Assembly (NCBI RefSeq): GCF_014647875.1
Contig: NZ_BMQA01000043.1
Span: 1-63,154 of the forward strand
DNA: 63,154 nucleotides
Reading direction: 5' to 3'
Source: Streptomyces brasiliensis
GTDB taxonomy: Bacteria > Actinomycetota > Actinomycetes > Streptomycetales > Streptomycetaceae
Positions 43,224-53,537 of the stretch are shown piece by piece. The notes beneath the pieces were generated by a model. It did no database searches, had not been told where the DNA came from, and saw only the letters and a list, made by a program, of their open reading frames with translations. Within the stretch, counting starts at the first letter, position 1. The number at the start of each line of letters is the position of its first letter. Both the position numbers and the translations under genes were made by a program.

Positions 43224-45115
43224 CCAAGACCCAAGGTCGGGAAGTTAAGGCTGGCTGGGGCGCTGTCCAGGCGAGGGTGGATACGCGCTGACCTGGGAGT
43301 ACATGCGGAACGGGACCGCTGGTAGATCTTGGGACGTCCTCACAAGACAGTCCGAGATCCAGAGCAGAGGTCCCGTTGCCCGGCCAGTGTGCCACCATCA
43401 CCATCACCCTCACCCGTACCAGCACGGTCGCCGCCGGGGTTTACGCCCCGGGCCATCTGGGTGAGTTGACGCAAGTCGTCCCCTTCGAGCTGGTCGACGC
43501 CGTGCTGGAGGAGACCGGCCGCACCCAGCAGCGGCTGCGCGCTCTGCCCTCACGCGTCGGCGTGTACTGCCTGCTCGCCCTCGCCCTGTTCCCCGACCGT
43601 AGCTACCAGGGCGTCTGGCACCAACTCACCGCCGCCCTCGGCGACCTGTCGCTCCCGCAGGTGTCGACCACCGCGCTTCGGCACCTGCGCCGCCGCCTCA
43701 CCCCGCCCCGCTCAAGCTCCTGTTCTAGACCCTGGCCGGACCGCTGGCCCAGCCCACCACACCCGGCGTGCGCTACCGGCACTTCCACACCGTCGCCTTC
43801 GACGGCTGCTCCTCGGTCAAAACCCCGGACAGCGAACGCGCCCGGGGCTGGCTCGGCAAGATCCGCCACCGGCTCGCCTGGGCCGGCTACCCCACCGTCC
43901 AACTGATGGCACTGGTCGAAACCGGCACCCGCGGCCTGCTCGGCGCCTGCCTCGGCCCCAGCAGCGTCGGCGAGACCGGCTACGCCAAGCGCCTGCTGCC
44001 GCTGCTGAACCGCGAACACCTTCTGCTGACCGACCGGGCCTTCGACAGCAACACCTTCCTTGCCCAGGTCGCCGCCACCGGCGCCCAGTTCCTGGCCCGC
44101 TGCAAGTCCACCCGCCGCCCGCCTGTGCTCCGTGTCCTGTCCGACGGCTCGTACCTGTCCCGCTTCGGGGAGCTGACGGTGCGCGTCATCGAGGCCGACA
44201 TCGTCTGCGTCCTCGCGGACGGAACCCACGTCGGCGGGCGCTACCGCCTGGCCACCACCCTGCTGGACCCCGCAACTGACCCCGCCGAACGTCTGACCAG
44301 GCTCTATGCCGAAAGGTGGGAGATCGAATCGGCGTTCTTCGCCCTGCGCTCCACCCTCATGGCGGGCCGGGTCCTGCGCTCGGGCGACCGGTTCGGCATC
44401 GAACAGGAACTGTGGGCCGCCCTCGCCCTCTACCAGGCGCTTCGCACCGCCATGGTCGACGCCGTCGAGTCCCGCCCGGGCACCGACCCCGACCGCGCCG
44501 GCTTCACCACCGCCCTGCAGACCGCCCGCAACCAGGTCGTCCTCGCCGCCGGGATCGCCCCCGAGCACCCGCAGCTGGTCGTCACAATCGGCGCTGCGGT
44601 CCTGGAGAACCTGCTGCCCGCCCGCCGCCCGCGCATCAGTGCCCGCAAGGTCAAGTCCCCGATCTCGCGCTACCACGCCTTCAAGGGCCAGGCCCGGCCC
44701 CAGGCCTCCACCCCGGTGACCGCCATCGAGATCACCATCCACGACCGCACCAGCGCCCCGCCCACACCGCCCAGCACCCTCCCGCCACCGGCCGAAGAGG
44801 ACAACGGACATGAAATCACGGAGAGTTCACCTACCGACACGACCTCCGAAGAACACGAATCGGCAGACCCAGGCGGCCGCATCACGCTCGTTCTCGCCGT
44901 GCTCGCCAGCCGCCCCGGCGAGCCCTGGCACGCCCGCGACGTCGCCCGCCTCCTCGGCGTCACCAACCTCAACAGCTTCCGCGTCCAGATGTCCCAATGG
45001 GCCCACCGCGGCCTGATCCACAAGACCGGACCCGCCACCTACGCCCTCGCCTGCTGACCACGACCGGCCTCGACACCGACCACAAGATTCTTAACTTCCC
45101 AGCCTTGGGTCTTGG
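43224..45115. mobile_element. IS4-family insertion sequence, inactive
   Basis: The 1.9-kb element has 26-bp terminal inverted repeats (43224-43249 and 45090-45115; 24 of 26 identical) enclosing a single transposase gene. No clear target duplication is visible. Its right end cuts a major-facilitator gene remnant. Confidence 0.8.
43376..45057 (+). pseudogene. IS4-family transposase with one frameshift and one stop
   Basis: The N-terminal part (43376 to about 43700) has GVYCLLALALFPDRSYQGVW. Near 43700 the frame shifts, and in the new frame LKLLF is followed by TAG (43727-43729 region) before TLAGPLAQPTTPGVRYRHF. The rest is intact: HTVAFDGCSSVK (first Asp), LLLTDRAFDSNTFLAQ (second Asp) and LYAERWEIESAFFALRSTL (catalytic Glu). 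After the transposase domain a winged-helix-like tail follows (LLGVTNLNSFRVQMSQW). Two independent lesions make activity unlikely. Confidence 0.8.
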
Positions 45116-45620
45116 CCAGCGAGTTGAAGGTGATCGCCCCGTAGCCAACGAAGGCCAGGGTGACGTACTCGAGCGGCAGTCCTGGTGCCAGCGCGGCGAT
45201 CAGGATCACCGACCCCCAGCCGAGGGCCGAGAAGCGCTCATCCCCGATCTCGTGCCGCGCGAGCACCTGGTGAACGCCGTCAGCCTCAACTCGGTGACGA
45301 TCAACGTCGCCCGCATCGTCGGCGCGGCCTTCGGCGGTCTCGTCGCCACCGTGCTGGGTCTCGCGCTCTGCTTCGGGCTCAACGGGCTCTCGTTCTTCGT
45401 CGTGGTCGCGATGCTGCTGATGATGCGCGGGAACGAGATCAGCCAGCACCGGCGTGAGACGCCCCGCAAGGGCCAGATCCGGGAAGGCTTCGCCTACGTC
45501 GTCCGTACTCCCGAGCCCCGATGAAGAAGAGCCGGTAGTTGCGTGTGCGGAGCGAGTCGAACCTAGCGGCTCGAAACCCGCGCAGAGGCGCCCTGGACGG
45601 CGGAGACATCGTTCTCTTCT
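45116..45620. pseudogene. Major-facilitator transporter with an internal inversion
   Basis: Three pieces of one MFS gene can be read. Minus strand 45528-45620 has the N-terminus FDSLRTRNYRLFFIG. Plus strand 45225-45522 has the next part in opposite orientation (IPDLVPREHLVNAVSLNSVT, LCFGLNGLSFFVVVAMLLMM, REGFAYVVRTPE). Minus strand 45116-45225 has a following helix (LPLEYVTLAFVGYGAITFNS). Their normal order in a DHA-type transporter implies that the middle segment of about 300 bp has been inverted. The last part is cut by the IS4 element. Confidence 0.65.
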
Positions 45621-45796
45621 CGCGGGTGGACGACGCAGACCGTTTCGGGTCCGTCGTGCTGCGCCGGGGCCTGTAGCCGGGGGGCCGCATGGGCGATTGA
45701 GCGTGACCGGGCGTGGCGTAAGCGGCGCAAGACGGGGGGCCGGCCGCTCGGGGGGACACGTGACCCTGAACCTCGACAGGCGGCCGAGATCCACAG

Positions 45797-46015
45797 CAGG
45801 CGGCCCTTTCTCGTCGGTCAGAGCGAGGAAGTGCAGGCAGTGGCGTTTGTGTTTCCCGGAGTAGTTGCGTCGGTTGCTGCGTCCGGTGCGGCGGACGGTG
45901 GGGATCAGGGTGCCGTCGATCAGGACGACTTCGCCGCCGCGCCGGGCGACTTTCCGCAGGGCGCGGTCCAGGCGGGGCGCCTGGGCGGCGAGCAGGGCCA
46001 GGAGTTCGTCACGCC
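45797..46015 (-). pseudogene. IS5-type transposase, central fragment
   Basis: The minus strand reads GGEVVLIDGTLIPTVRRTGR followed by YSGKHKRHCLHFLALTDEKG, the catalytic first-aspartate region of DDE_Tnp_4 transposases. Both ends are missing. A short plus-strand stretch after it (46020-46110) resembles the end of a helicase-associated domain. Confidence 0.65.
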
Positions 46016-46123
46016 AAATGGTGGATCTTCAATGTACGGCGACGTGCCGCCAGACTCGCCCAGCAGCGCCGCGCCGACCTGGACACCCTCGACATGCGCT
46101 GGTGACGTCACATAGTCAACTCA

Positions 46124-47335
46124 TCAGCGCACCAGGCGCAGCGCTGGGCGCAGGAAGGGCGGCAGTAGTTCGGAGGCGACGTGGACGCCACCAGCAACGG
46201 TGACATCCGATGCGACGGAGCGCACTGTGAGACTTTCCGCGTTCGGCCGGTAGGCGCGGGCGCGCAGCGCCTGTTCGAAGCGGTCGACGAAGAGTGTGCT
46301 GCCGTCGGTGAAGCTATTGCCGCCGAAGTAGACGACGGAGGGGTTGATCACGTTGACCATCCACGACACGGCCAGGGCGAGCCGCTCCGCGGCCTGGTCG
46401 ATCATCTCGGGCACGCCTTGGTCCGTCGTTCGCTCGATCTCGGCGAGCGTCGCGGTGACGGGGCCGCCGGTGAGCCGGCCGTACTCCTCGCGAAGATAGC
46501 GGGCCGAGGTGACCGCCTCGACGCAGCCGCGCCGCCCACACCGGCACAGCGAGTCCAGGCCGGGCAGCACGCAGTGCCCCAGCTCGCCGGCGCTCCCGGT
46601 CGCTCCTTCGATGAGCCGGCCCTGGACCGTGGAGGCACCGCCCACCCCCATGCCGACATAGACCAGGGAGGCGGAGCCCACCTGCCCCGGTTCCCGGGCC
46701 AGGCCGCCGATCAGGGCCGCGGCGACGATGTTGACCACGCCGACTGGGACGCCCATGAGGTCCGACAGGGCCTCGCCGACAGGGAGATCCTGCCACTCGC
46801 TGTGGCGGACGAGCGTCCACAGTCCGTGCGCCCGGTCGATCGATCCGGGCAGGCTCATCGCGACCGAGCCCAGCGGGCCCAGATGTGGGTTGGCTTCCCG
46901 CAGTTCCGTGATCTGGTGGGCGATCCGTTCCATCAGCACGGTCCAGGGTTTCTCCTCGCTCCAGGACGGCTCGATGCTGCGGGCCACCACGGTGCCGGTG
47001 AGGTCGGCGAGGACAGCCTCCAGTTGCCCGGCGCGGGGCCTGATCGCCGCCACCACGCGGGCGTCGGCCCGGAAGTGGAGCACCGATCCGGGTCGTCCGC
47101 CGCCGGCGGGAGTGCGCGCCTCCCCGGGCTCAGTCACCCAGCCCTCCGCCAGCAGCCGTTGCACCACCGCCATGATGGTGGGCCGGGTGAGTCCGCTGGC
47201 TCGGCACAGGTCGGCGCGGGTCATGCCGCCGTTCTCACGCAGCAGGGTGCACAGGGCGGCGACGTTCGCCTCCCTGATGTCCGCGGTCGAGATCCGGTCG
47301 GCAGCGGTGGTGAGGGCTGGGGCAGGTGCGTCCAC
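46124..47335 (-). CDS. ROK-family transcriptional repressor
   Basis: The 403-residue protein has a MarR-like winged helix at about residues 25-85 (GGMTRADLCRASGLTRPTIM) and a ROK sugar-kinase-like domain with the ROK zinc motif CVLPGLDSLCRCGRRGC at about 250 and a GMGVGGASTVQGRL loop. Such XylR/NagC-type proteins repress carbohydrate genes and release DNA on binding a sugar. The GTG at 47335 gives a normal family N-terminus; the frame upstream is proline-rich shadow. Possible targets are the exported hydrolase genes nearby (inference). Confidence 0.83.
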   Translation of the reverse strand: MDAPAPALTTAADRISTADIREANVAALCTLLRENGGMTRADLCRASGLTRPTIMAVVQRLLAEGWVTEPGEARTPAGGGRPGSVLHFRADARVVAAIRPRAGQLEAVLADLTGTVVARSIEPSWSEEKPWTVLMERIAHQITELREANPHLGPLGSVAMSLPGSIDRAHGLWTLVRHSEWQDLPVGEALSDLMGVPVGVVNIVAAALIGGLAREPGQVGSASLVYVGMGVGGASTVQGRLIEGATGSAGELGHCVLPGLDSLCRCGRRGCVEAVTSARYLREEYGRLTGGPVTATLAEIERTTDQGVPEMIDQAAERLALAVSWMVNVINPSVVYFGGNSFTDGSTLFVDRFEQALRARAYRPNAESLTVRSVASDVTVAGGVHVASELLPPFLRPALRLVR

Positions 47336-47697
47336 GACGGAAAGCCTACGTGCCCGGCGTAGCGCGGGAACGGTCGCGGGAGGCGGTACGCGCATGCCAA
47401 GTGCGGTCCGGGCTGGCTCCGGTACCCGCTTCCGGCAAGGTCCCCTCCCCCGGAAGCTCCTGACCTGGGTCGCCGTTGCCAGCCCGGACGATTCGGCGGC
47501 TCCGTCAGGAGGCGGTGCCGGGACCGGTGCTGGGGTTGTAGTAGCGGTCGCTGCTGCAGACGGCGGCGAAGGTGCCGTCACCTATGTTGTTCGCGCGGGC
47601 GGATCAGCGTGGATGGTGCCGGGTGGACGCGGGACCTTCTGGTCGTGTGCCCACCCTGGCAACAGGGTGCTGCGTCGGTCCTGCGTAGATCGCGGGG
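47336..47697. other. Intergenic region between the ROK and MBL-fold genes
   Basis: About 360 bases; no gene is supported. It should hold the ROK promoter and the end of the MBL-fold transcript. Confidence 0.3.
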
Positions 47698-49677
47698 TCA
47701 CGCGGTCGTGAACAGCCAGGCGAGCAGCTCGCCGGTTCCGGACGTGCGGGCCTTGTAGCCGGGCACGGGGGAGGTGGCGACGGGGTCTGCGTCGGCCGCT
47801 GCCTGGAGGGAGTCGACGTACGCCGGCCTGGTGACCCACTGGTAGTTGTGCGCTGTGTAGATGGTGTCGTAGTGACCGTCGGTGCAGGTGCGCCACGTCG
47901 CGAGTGCCTTGGTGAAGGCGGCCACCGTGGTGCCCAGCGTGAGGCCGTCGGTGCCCTGCGTGCCCAGGCTCTCCCCGGTGAACAGTGCCCGGGAGACCGG
48001 GTCGAGTACCGTGATGGCTTCCGGGCGACGCCCGGGCAGCACGTCGACCTGGAGCTTCACCCGGCGCCCTCCGGAATCCTTGCCGAGGTCGATCGTGTCG
48101 CCGTCCACTAGGTAGGTGATGCTGCCGCGGCGACTTGGGACCGACACGCCCTTGGGAGCGAACAGGTCGTAGCCGTCGAATTGGCTCAGCCCGGCCAAAC
48201 CGGCCGGGTCGCCGTCGGTGATGAGGACGTCGAGCTTCGCCCCGGGCCCGGCGATGCCGGCGGCATACTCGGCCACGCCCGGCTTGCTGCGCCCGGAAGT
48301 GATCAGCAGGGCCCGCTGGGAGCCGCGCATGAGGAACGACGTCTCGTTCGCGCTGTCGCGTATGAGTACCAGACCCGTCTTGATGTTGTTCAAGAATGCG
48401 TACGGCGTGTCCAGGTAGGGGTCCTGCGGGTAGTGCGAGGGGATGTTGACACCGTGGAAGGTGTGCGGGTCGCCCTGGCCTCCGGTCGGACCGCCGGGGT
48501 AGAGGTTGGTGAGCGAGTAGACCATCCTGGCGGTGCCGCCGCTGATCCACACCTCTTCGCGGCCGAGTTCGTGGTACGGGTCGGCGAGGATCGAGCCGTC
48601 GAGCGCACCGTGTGCCGCCCGCGACATGTCGTCGAGGTAGGACAGGTCCGGGACACGGCCCTTGATCGGCGCATCGGCGCGGGAGAACTGGCGCACCTGG
48701 TAGAAGTGCGCCGGCAGCAGTGTGAGGTCCTTGAGCGACTGGAGCTCCTTGCGCAGCCCGTCCAGCATCGCGGCGTACGGCTCAGTGGTCGCGGAGGCGG
48801 ACTGGGCCCACACGTATGCCGATCCGATCGCGTCACCCGTGGCCATCAGCAGGTTCTGCGCGTCGAGGTACCCCGTCGAGCCCGCCGTGTGACCATACAT
48901 GGCGACCACGTCGATCCGGCGGTTCCCGAGCTCGATCCGGTTCACGGTCCTGCCCGTCGAGCCGTTGGCGGTGGCACCGCCGTCCTGGCGCACCGGAACC
49001 CAGTTCGCGGTCGCGTTGGGCCGCCAGTCGAGGTCTGGGTAGTAGACCGTCCGGTCGGTCATCTGCGAGACCTTGCCGGTGTGGTCGCCGTGGAGATGGG
49101 TGATCGCGACGTCGAAGTCGACCGCGCCCAGACGCGTGCTGCCGTCGTTCTCGTGCCCGAGCAGGTAGCGGCACACCGTCTTGAGGTCGTTGGTGCCGAT
49201 GGTCTCAGGCGTGTTCTGCGCGGTGTCGACGAGCAGGGCCCGGCCGTCGCCCTCGAAGAGCCACATCGTCGACCCCTGGGAGTAGATGCCCCCATCGGGA
49301 TGTGGCGCGAGCTGCAGCATGTTCTCGATCCGCCACGTGCGCTGCCCGCGCCCGTTGGTGGTGATGAGATAGGCGGTGTAGGCGCCCCACGGGTTGTCAG
49401 TGACGAAGCCGGTGCCCTTCGGTCTGCCGTATTCGTCGGTCGCAACGCCGACGAAGCCGGGCACCAGGCTGTACCACTCGAGCTTCGGCATCGCCGAAGC
49501 CGCAGACGCCGGTGTCGCGCCCACGGCCAGCGAGGTGGCGGCCAGGGCAGACGCGGCGGCAAAGGCCGACGCCGCGGCAAGTATGTTTCGCCGGGACAGG
49601 GTCGCTGGCACCGAGGGCAGGCACTCGTCGCAGGCGCCGTCGGAGTGGCCGCTGTTCAGCGATGGGTTCGAGGTCAT
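47698..49677 (-). CDS. Exported metallo-beta-lactamase-fold hydrolase, double-length
   Basis: The 659-residue protein has a twin-arginine signal at about residues 27-60 (LSRRNILAAASAFAAASALA, ending ASAASA). The first MBL domain has the zinc motif THLHGDHTGK, an AMYGHTAGSTGYLD loop and GDAI. A second half (about 400-650) repeats MBL-like features (VLITDGDPAGLAGL, FTGESLG, YTAHNYQW) without a complete HxHxDH, so it may be a degenerate second domain. The ATG at MTSNPSL is chosen; the upstream frame lacks signal features. The substrate is not apparent. Confidence 0.75.
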   Translation of the reverse strand: MTSNPSLNSGHSDGACDECLPSVPATLSRRNILAAASAFAAASALAATSLAVGATPASAASAMPKLEWYSLVPGFVGVATDEYGRPKGTGFVTDNPWGAYTAYLITTNGRGQRTWRIENMLQLAPHPDGGIYSQGSTMWLFEGDGRALLVDTAQNTPETIGTNDLKTVCRYLLGHENDGSTRLGAVDFDVAITHLHGDHTGKVSQMTDRTVYYPDLDWRPNATANWVPVRQDGGATANGSTGRTVNRIELGNRRIDVVAMYGHTAGSTGYLDAQNLLMATGDAIGSAYVWAQSASATTEPYAAMLDGLRKELQSLKDLTLLPAHFYQVRQFSRADAPIKGRVPDLSYLDDMSRAAHGALDGSILADPYHELGREEVWISGGTARMVYSLTNLYPGGPTGGQGDPHTFHGVNIPSHYPQDPYLDTPYAFLNNIKTGLVLIRDSANETSFLMRGSQRALLITSGRSKPGVAEYAAGIAGPGAKLDVLITDGDPAGLAGLSQFDGYDLFAPKGVSVPSRRGSITYLVDGDTIDLGKDSGGRRVKLQVDVLPGRRPEAITVLDPVSRALFTGESLGTQGTDGLTLGTTVAAFTKALATWRTCTDGHYDTIYTAHNYQWVTRPAYVDSLQAAADADPVATSPVPGYKARTSGTGELLAWLFTTA

Positions 49678-51559
49678 GGGGTGCTCCGAAATCTGCGGGA
49701 GGTGGTCGGCGGATGCAGGACTCGGGCGTACCGGAGCCGACACCGACCAGTCGTGGACTTCCATCGGTGGAGGGCTAAAAGGAGCCGAATGGCTACCAGT
49801 TGGCGGTCTGGGAGCGAAGTAGGGATATTCGACGGGAGCGTCAGCGGCCGGCAACGGGCCGAACTGATCGCACCTCTATCACCATGGCGGAGCCGTCGCA
49901 CAGGGCCGGCCAGCGCGGCAGGTCGCGGTGGATGCCGTGGTCGTCGGGGTCGCCGGTGGTGGTGAGGTAACCCCCTCGCCGCCGCCCATCAGCTCACCGA
50001 GAAGCTCTCGACCTACGCGGTCAACTTCGTGTCGGCTGGCGAGGCCTTGCCAGGGGTGGACGCAGATGTCGGACCCCTAGTCGTGGTGGCGGCGGGGCCC
50101 CTGTGACCGCGATGGCGATCCTGCGGGCGATGGGGTGCACGTGCTCTCCTCGTCCTGATGAGGGCGGCGCCCGAACGTGGCAGCGGCCGGATAGGGCGCG
50201 CCAGGCCCGATGTCCACCTTCTGAACTCAGTTTGCTTGCTGTCAAGTTGCGCCGAGCTATCTGCTGGGAGACTCACCCCTTCCAACTGTGCGTTGCTGTG
50301 ACACGGGGCCTGGTGCGAACATCCGCTCCGTTTCAGGAGATGAACGAAATCGAGCCGGAACTGGGCAATGTCTAATGCATCTTGAATCCGGCAGTCAATG
50401 AGTTACGCAACACCGTTTACGTTTCTCCTGGTGAGGGCAGGTGGCCCCACGTAGTCAGACGACCTCGCTCTGCGGTCAGGTCAGCTGCGAGCGTGACCCT
50501 GGGGGCAGATGACGCCTGATTGATGCGGACGTGCTCGTCCGGGCCGCCGCCTGGAGCGCCGGGCCGGACGATGTGTTGCAGCATTGCCGGGATCAAGTCG
50601 GCCGGTTGTCGCTGCGCCGATGCTTGTGCTGGAGGTCGTCACTCCGCCGTAGTCGACAGTGACGCTCTGGGCCGACAGCGTGTGCACAGGTCACCTTGAA
50701 GGTGGCAGGCCCTGCCACTCGCCCGCGCGCCGGCCTGCCGAAGGTGGCGCCAGTGACCTTGAGTTGGACGCGCCGCTGACGAGCGCGGGGACCAAAGGGT
50801 GTAGCTCTGTCGGTGGCATCGGCTCTTCGCTGGACTCGGTCCAGGCCCGTGGGGTCCACGGCACCGTCCGACTGCACGCCAGCCCCTCTGGCGATCCGGG
50901 CCTTGCGCCGCCTGTGAAGGAGACCCGACGGGACCGGATTTCGCCGACCGCGTCCGCAGATCCGAGTGGGGTGCCACCCGAGTTGGGAAGGCGGCGGAGT
51001 CGCGCCCTTAACCATCGACGGCTGCAGGGGTGAACGCCGCCCCTCGTGCGACGCCTTCACGACAGTGCTCGAAGGCATGCGCACGGCTCGGGGACGCGGA
51101 TTTGTGAGGGAAATGACGTATGCGGCATCCATCGGCTGGCGTCCTGCACCCTGCTGGCCGCCAGGAGGCCTGCAGAAGCCCCGTGGCAGCCCAGGCCAGC
51201 GGTTTTGTAGGGAGTCTTCGATACTGCGCCCGCAGCTAAGTGCACGGCTATTGACATGTGGACTTCCGCGGGCGTTAGATCTTGCCGCTGCCGACTAATG
51301 ACTTCATATGTTGAATGGGCAGTGAAGGGGGCGAGTCGGCCCCGCTGCCCCGGCCTGTTCCGTCAGGGGAACAGGTTCCGTCCAGTCGATTCCTCGTCCG
51401 TGTCAGAGGACCGGACGCCATCAGGCTCAGATCCCCGGTCCATGCCGGGCAGAGCGCGATGAGGCTCCCGTACGTCCTCGAGCGGTCAAGGCCGAAAAGT
51501 CCACTGCTCCAGGGCGGTCGACCCGGTCGGCGGCATGACTCCCAGTCGAGAGGTGAGAC
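49678..51559. other. Long region without a supported gene
   Basis: In about 1.9 kb I see only scraps, such as a plus-strand LTEKLSTYAVNFVSAGEALP at about 49990-50050 and a minus-strand QLKVTGATFGRPARGRVAG at about 50690-50760. Several long open frames exist but have shadow-like composition. The stretch 50330-50430 is notably AT-rich for this DNA. Possibly several decayed genes. Confidence 0.4.
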
Positions 51560-53155
51560 ATGAACCACCAGCACCGGCTTCGTTCGCTCCACACCTCCGT
51601 CCCCCGTCGCCGCGGCAGAGCGTACCTGGCCGCGGTCTCCTTGCTCAGCGCTGGCACGCTGTTGACCGCGGTGCCCGCACACGCCGCCACGACGGTCAAG
51701 TCCGGGGCCGGCTCGTCGAAGCAGCAGGCCCGCAGTCTCGCCCCGGTGGTCAAGCACACCGGAACCGGGCCGACCGGCTACACCGTCACCTTCAGCTACA
51801 GGGACCCCGACGCGACCCGGGTCCAGATCAAGGGCGAGTGGTCCTTCTCCGACGCAGCGCACTCCAGCCCCACCACCTCCCAGGGCCTGCTGCCCGACCA
51901 GTGGGTCAAGGGCGACTTCCCGATCGCCTATCCCAACGCCACCGCCGCCAACTGGCCGGTGCTGGACATGAAGAAGGACGCGACGGGGGTCTGGTCGCTG
52001 ACCATCCCACTGCCTTCGGGCACTTTCACCTATGGCTACTTCGTCGACTGCGCCAGCGACACCGGAACCGGCTGCACCGAGCACGCCGACCCGTCCAACT
52101 TGCCGTGGAACGTGGTGAACGGCGTCAGCACGGGATCGGTGGAGCCCGACAGCGAGGTCTACGTGCCCTCCGACCCCACGTTCGGCACCACCGACTTGAG
52201 TTGGCAGGCCCCCCTGACCGGCAAGAAGCGGGGCAACCTGGTTGACGTCTCGTACTCCTCCCCCGATTCGACCTCTCCCGTCGGCACACACCCCCTGGCG
52301 ATCTACACGCCGCCCGGCTACGACCCGAAACGGAAGCAGCAGTACCCGACGCTCTACCTCAGCCACGGCGGAGGTGGACAGGAGGTTGACTGGTCCACCC
52401 AGGGAGCAGCCGGGAACATCCTGGACCACCTGATCGCCTCTGGGCAGGCGCAGCCCATGGTCGTCGTCATGACGAACTTCAACGGCCTGCCGAACAGCAA
52501 CGAGGGGTACGCTCAGGACGTCATCCAGAACGTCGTCCCGTACGTCGAGTCCCACTACAACGTCTCCACGAACGCCGCCGATCGCGCCTTCGCAGGTCTG
52601 TCCGCGGGCGGTTCCCGCGCCAACACGCTGATGTTCAACCACACCGCCGAGTTCGGCTACTACAGCGTGATGAGCACAGGCGGCGGCGTACCCACCAGCG
52701 TCACCGCCGACCAGGTCACCGCGCTGCGCTCTGCGCTGGGGATCCAGATCGGCGGCGGCCTTCAGGACCCGATCCGGGCGAACACCGTCGGCGAGCAGTC
52801 GCTACTGACCACAGCTGGGGTGCCGTTCACTGACGACTCCGTCAACGGCGGCCACGAGTGGTACGTCTGGCGCAGCCTGCTGCACGACTTCGTCGCCCAG
52901 CAGGCGTTCAAAGCCACCAAGACGGCGGTCGTCGCAAGCGGCAAGGACACCGTGACCGTGCACGTCGCAGCGCTCAGCACCGGCCCGGAGCCGACCGGCG
53001 CCGTCCAGATCACCGTGGACGGCGCGCGCTACGGAAAGCCGGTCAAGCTCGTCCACGGCACGGCCACCATCAAGCTCGTCGGCCACCACACCATCACCGT
53101 TGAGTACACCGGCGACGCGCTGCACAGCGATAGCAGCACGACGGTCACCGTGTGA
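51560..53155 (+). CDS. Secreted esterase with N-terminal E-set and C-terminal Ig-like domain
   Basis: The 531-residue protein has a Sec signal (about residues 18-43, LAAVSLLSAGTLLTAVPAHA). An immunoglobulin-like/E-set domain follows (about 60-165, TVTFSYRDPDATRVQIKGEW), then an esterase-D/enterochelin-esterase-like alpha/beta-hydrolase (about 215-440) with LYLSHGGGGQE, nucleophile FAGLSAGGSRAN and histidine in NGGHEWYVWRSLLHDF, and a C-terminal bacterial Ig-like repeat (about 455-531). Xylan or feruloyl esterases share this layout. GAGAGGTGAGAC precedes the ATG. Confidence 0.85.
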   Translation: MNHQHRLRSLHTSVPRRRGRAYLAAVSLLSAGTLLTAVPAHAATTVKSGAGSSKQQARSLAPVVKHTGTGPTGYTVTFSYRDPDATRVQIKGEWSFSDAAHSSPTTSQGLLPDQWVKGDFPIAYPNATAANWPVLDMKKDATGVWSLTIPLPSGTFTYGYFVDCASDTGTGCTEHADPSNLPWNVVNGVSTGSVEPDSEVYVPSDPTFGTTDLSWQAPLTGKKRGNLVDVSYSSPDSTSPVGTHPLAIYTPPGYDPKRKQQYPTLYLSHGGGGQEVDWSTQGAAGNILDHLIASGQAQPMVVVMTNFNGLPNSNEGYAQDVIQNVVPYVESHYNVSTNAADRAFAGLSAGGSRANTLMFNHTAEFGYYSVMSTGGGVPTSVTADQVTALRSALGIQIGGGLQDPIRANTVGEQSLLTTAGVPFTDDSVNGGHEWYVWRSLLHDFVAQQAFKATKTAVVASGKDTVTVHVAALSTGPEPTGAVQITVDGARYGKPVKLVHGTATIKLVGHHTITVEYTGDALHSDSSTTVTV

Positions 53156-53202
53156 TGACATGACCGCAGTCTCCTTCCCGGGCTGGCACCTTGGGCCTGC
53201 GC

Positions 53203-53224
53203 CCCCAGCCCGGGACGGCTGGGG
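53203..53224 (+). terminator. Hairpin after the esterase gene
   Basis: CCCCAGCC (53203-53210) pairs with GGCTGGGG (53217-53224) around a 6-base loop, about 50 bases after the stop. The next 300 bases to the ceramidase-like gene hold no gene. Confidence 0.6.
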
Positions 53225-53537
53225 CCCCAGACACTCAATTGAGCAAGGAGTCGCCAGCCCGCCATCGGAACTCCAGCCGGTGCCGTTGCTGACCATCACG
53301 TCACCGAGCAGCACCGGCACCGAACCGTCCCCGGTCAGACGCGTCTGCATCCTCGTGACCGTATTTTATGCCGCCCTAACGTCGGTCAAGTCCTCAGTGT
53401 GACCGCTGACACAGGCGGCGGGCTTTCGGTCGCCGGCTCCGCCGGTCGAAGCGTGGAGGGCAGTCGTGCCCAGGGACATTTCAGATCAATGGGCCACACG
53501 AGTCGGCGTGGCCCGCTCGGAAGGGGATCAACGCCTT

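Noticed and set aside
41864..43234. A 456-residue minus-strand open frame
   Set aside because: Antisense to the DUF2786 protein; only the last stretch beyond 43046 might be a real fragment.
48181..49965. A 594-residue plus-strand open frame
   Set aside because: Antisense to the MBL-fold hydrolase.
50593..51132. A 179-residue minus-strand open frame as a gene
   Set aside because: Arginine- and proline-rich composition, no ribosome-binding site and no motif.
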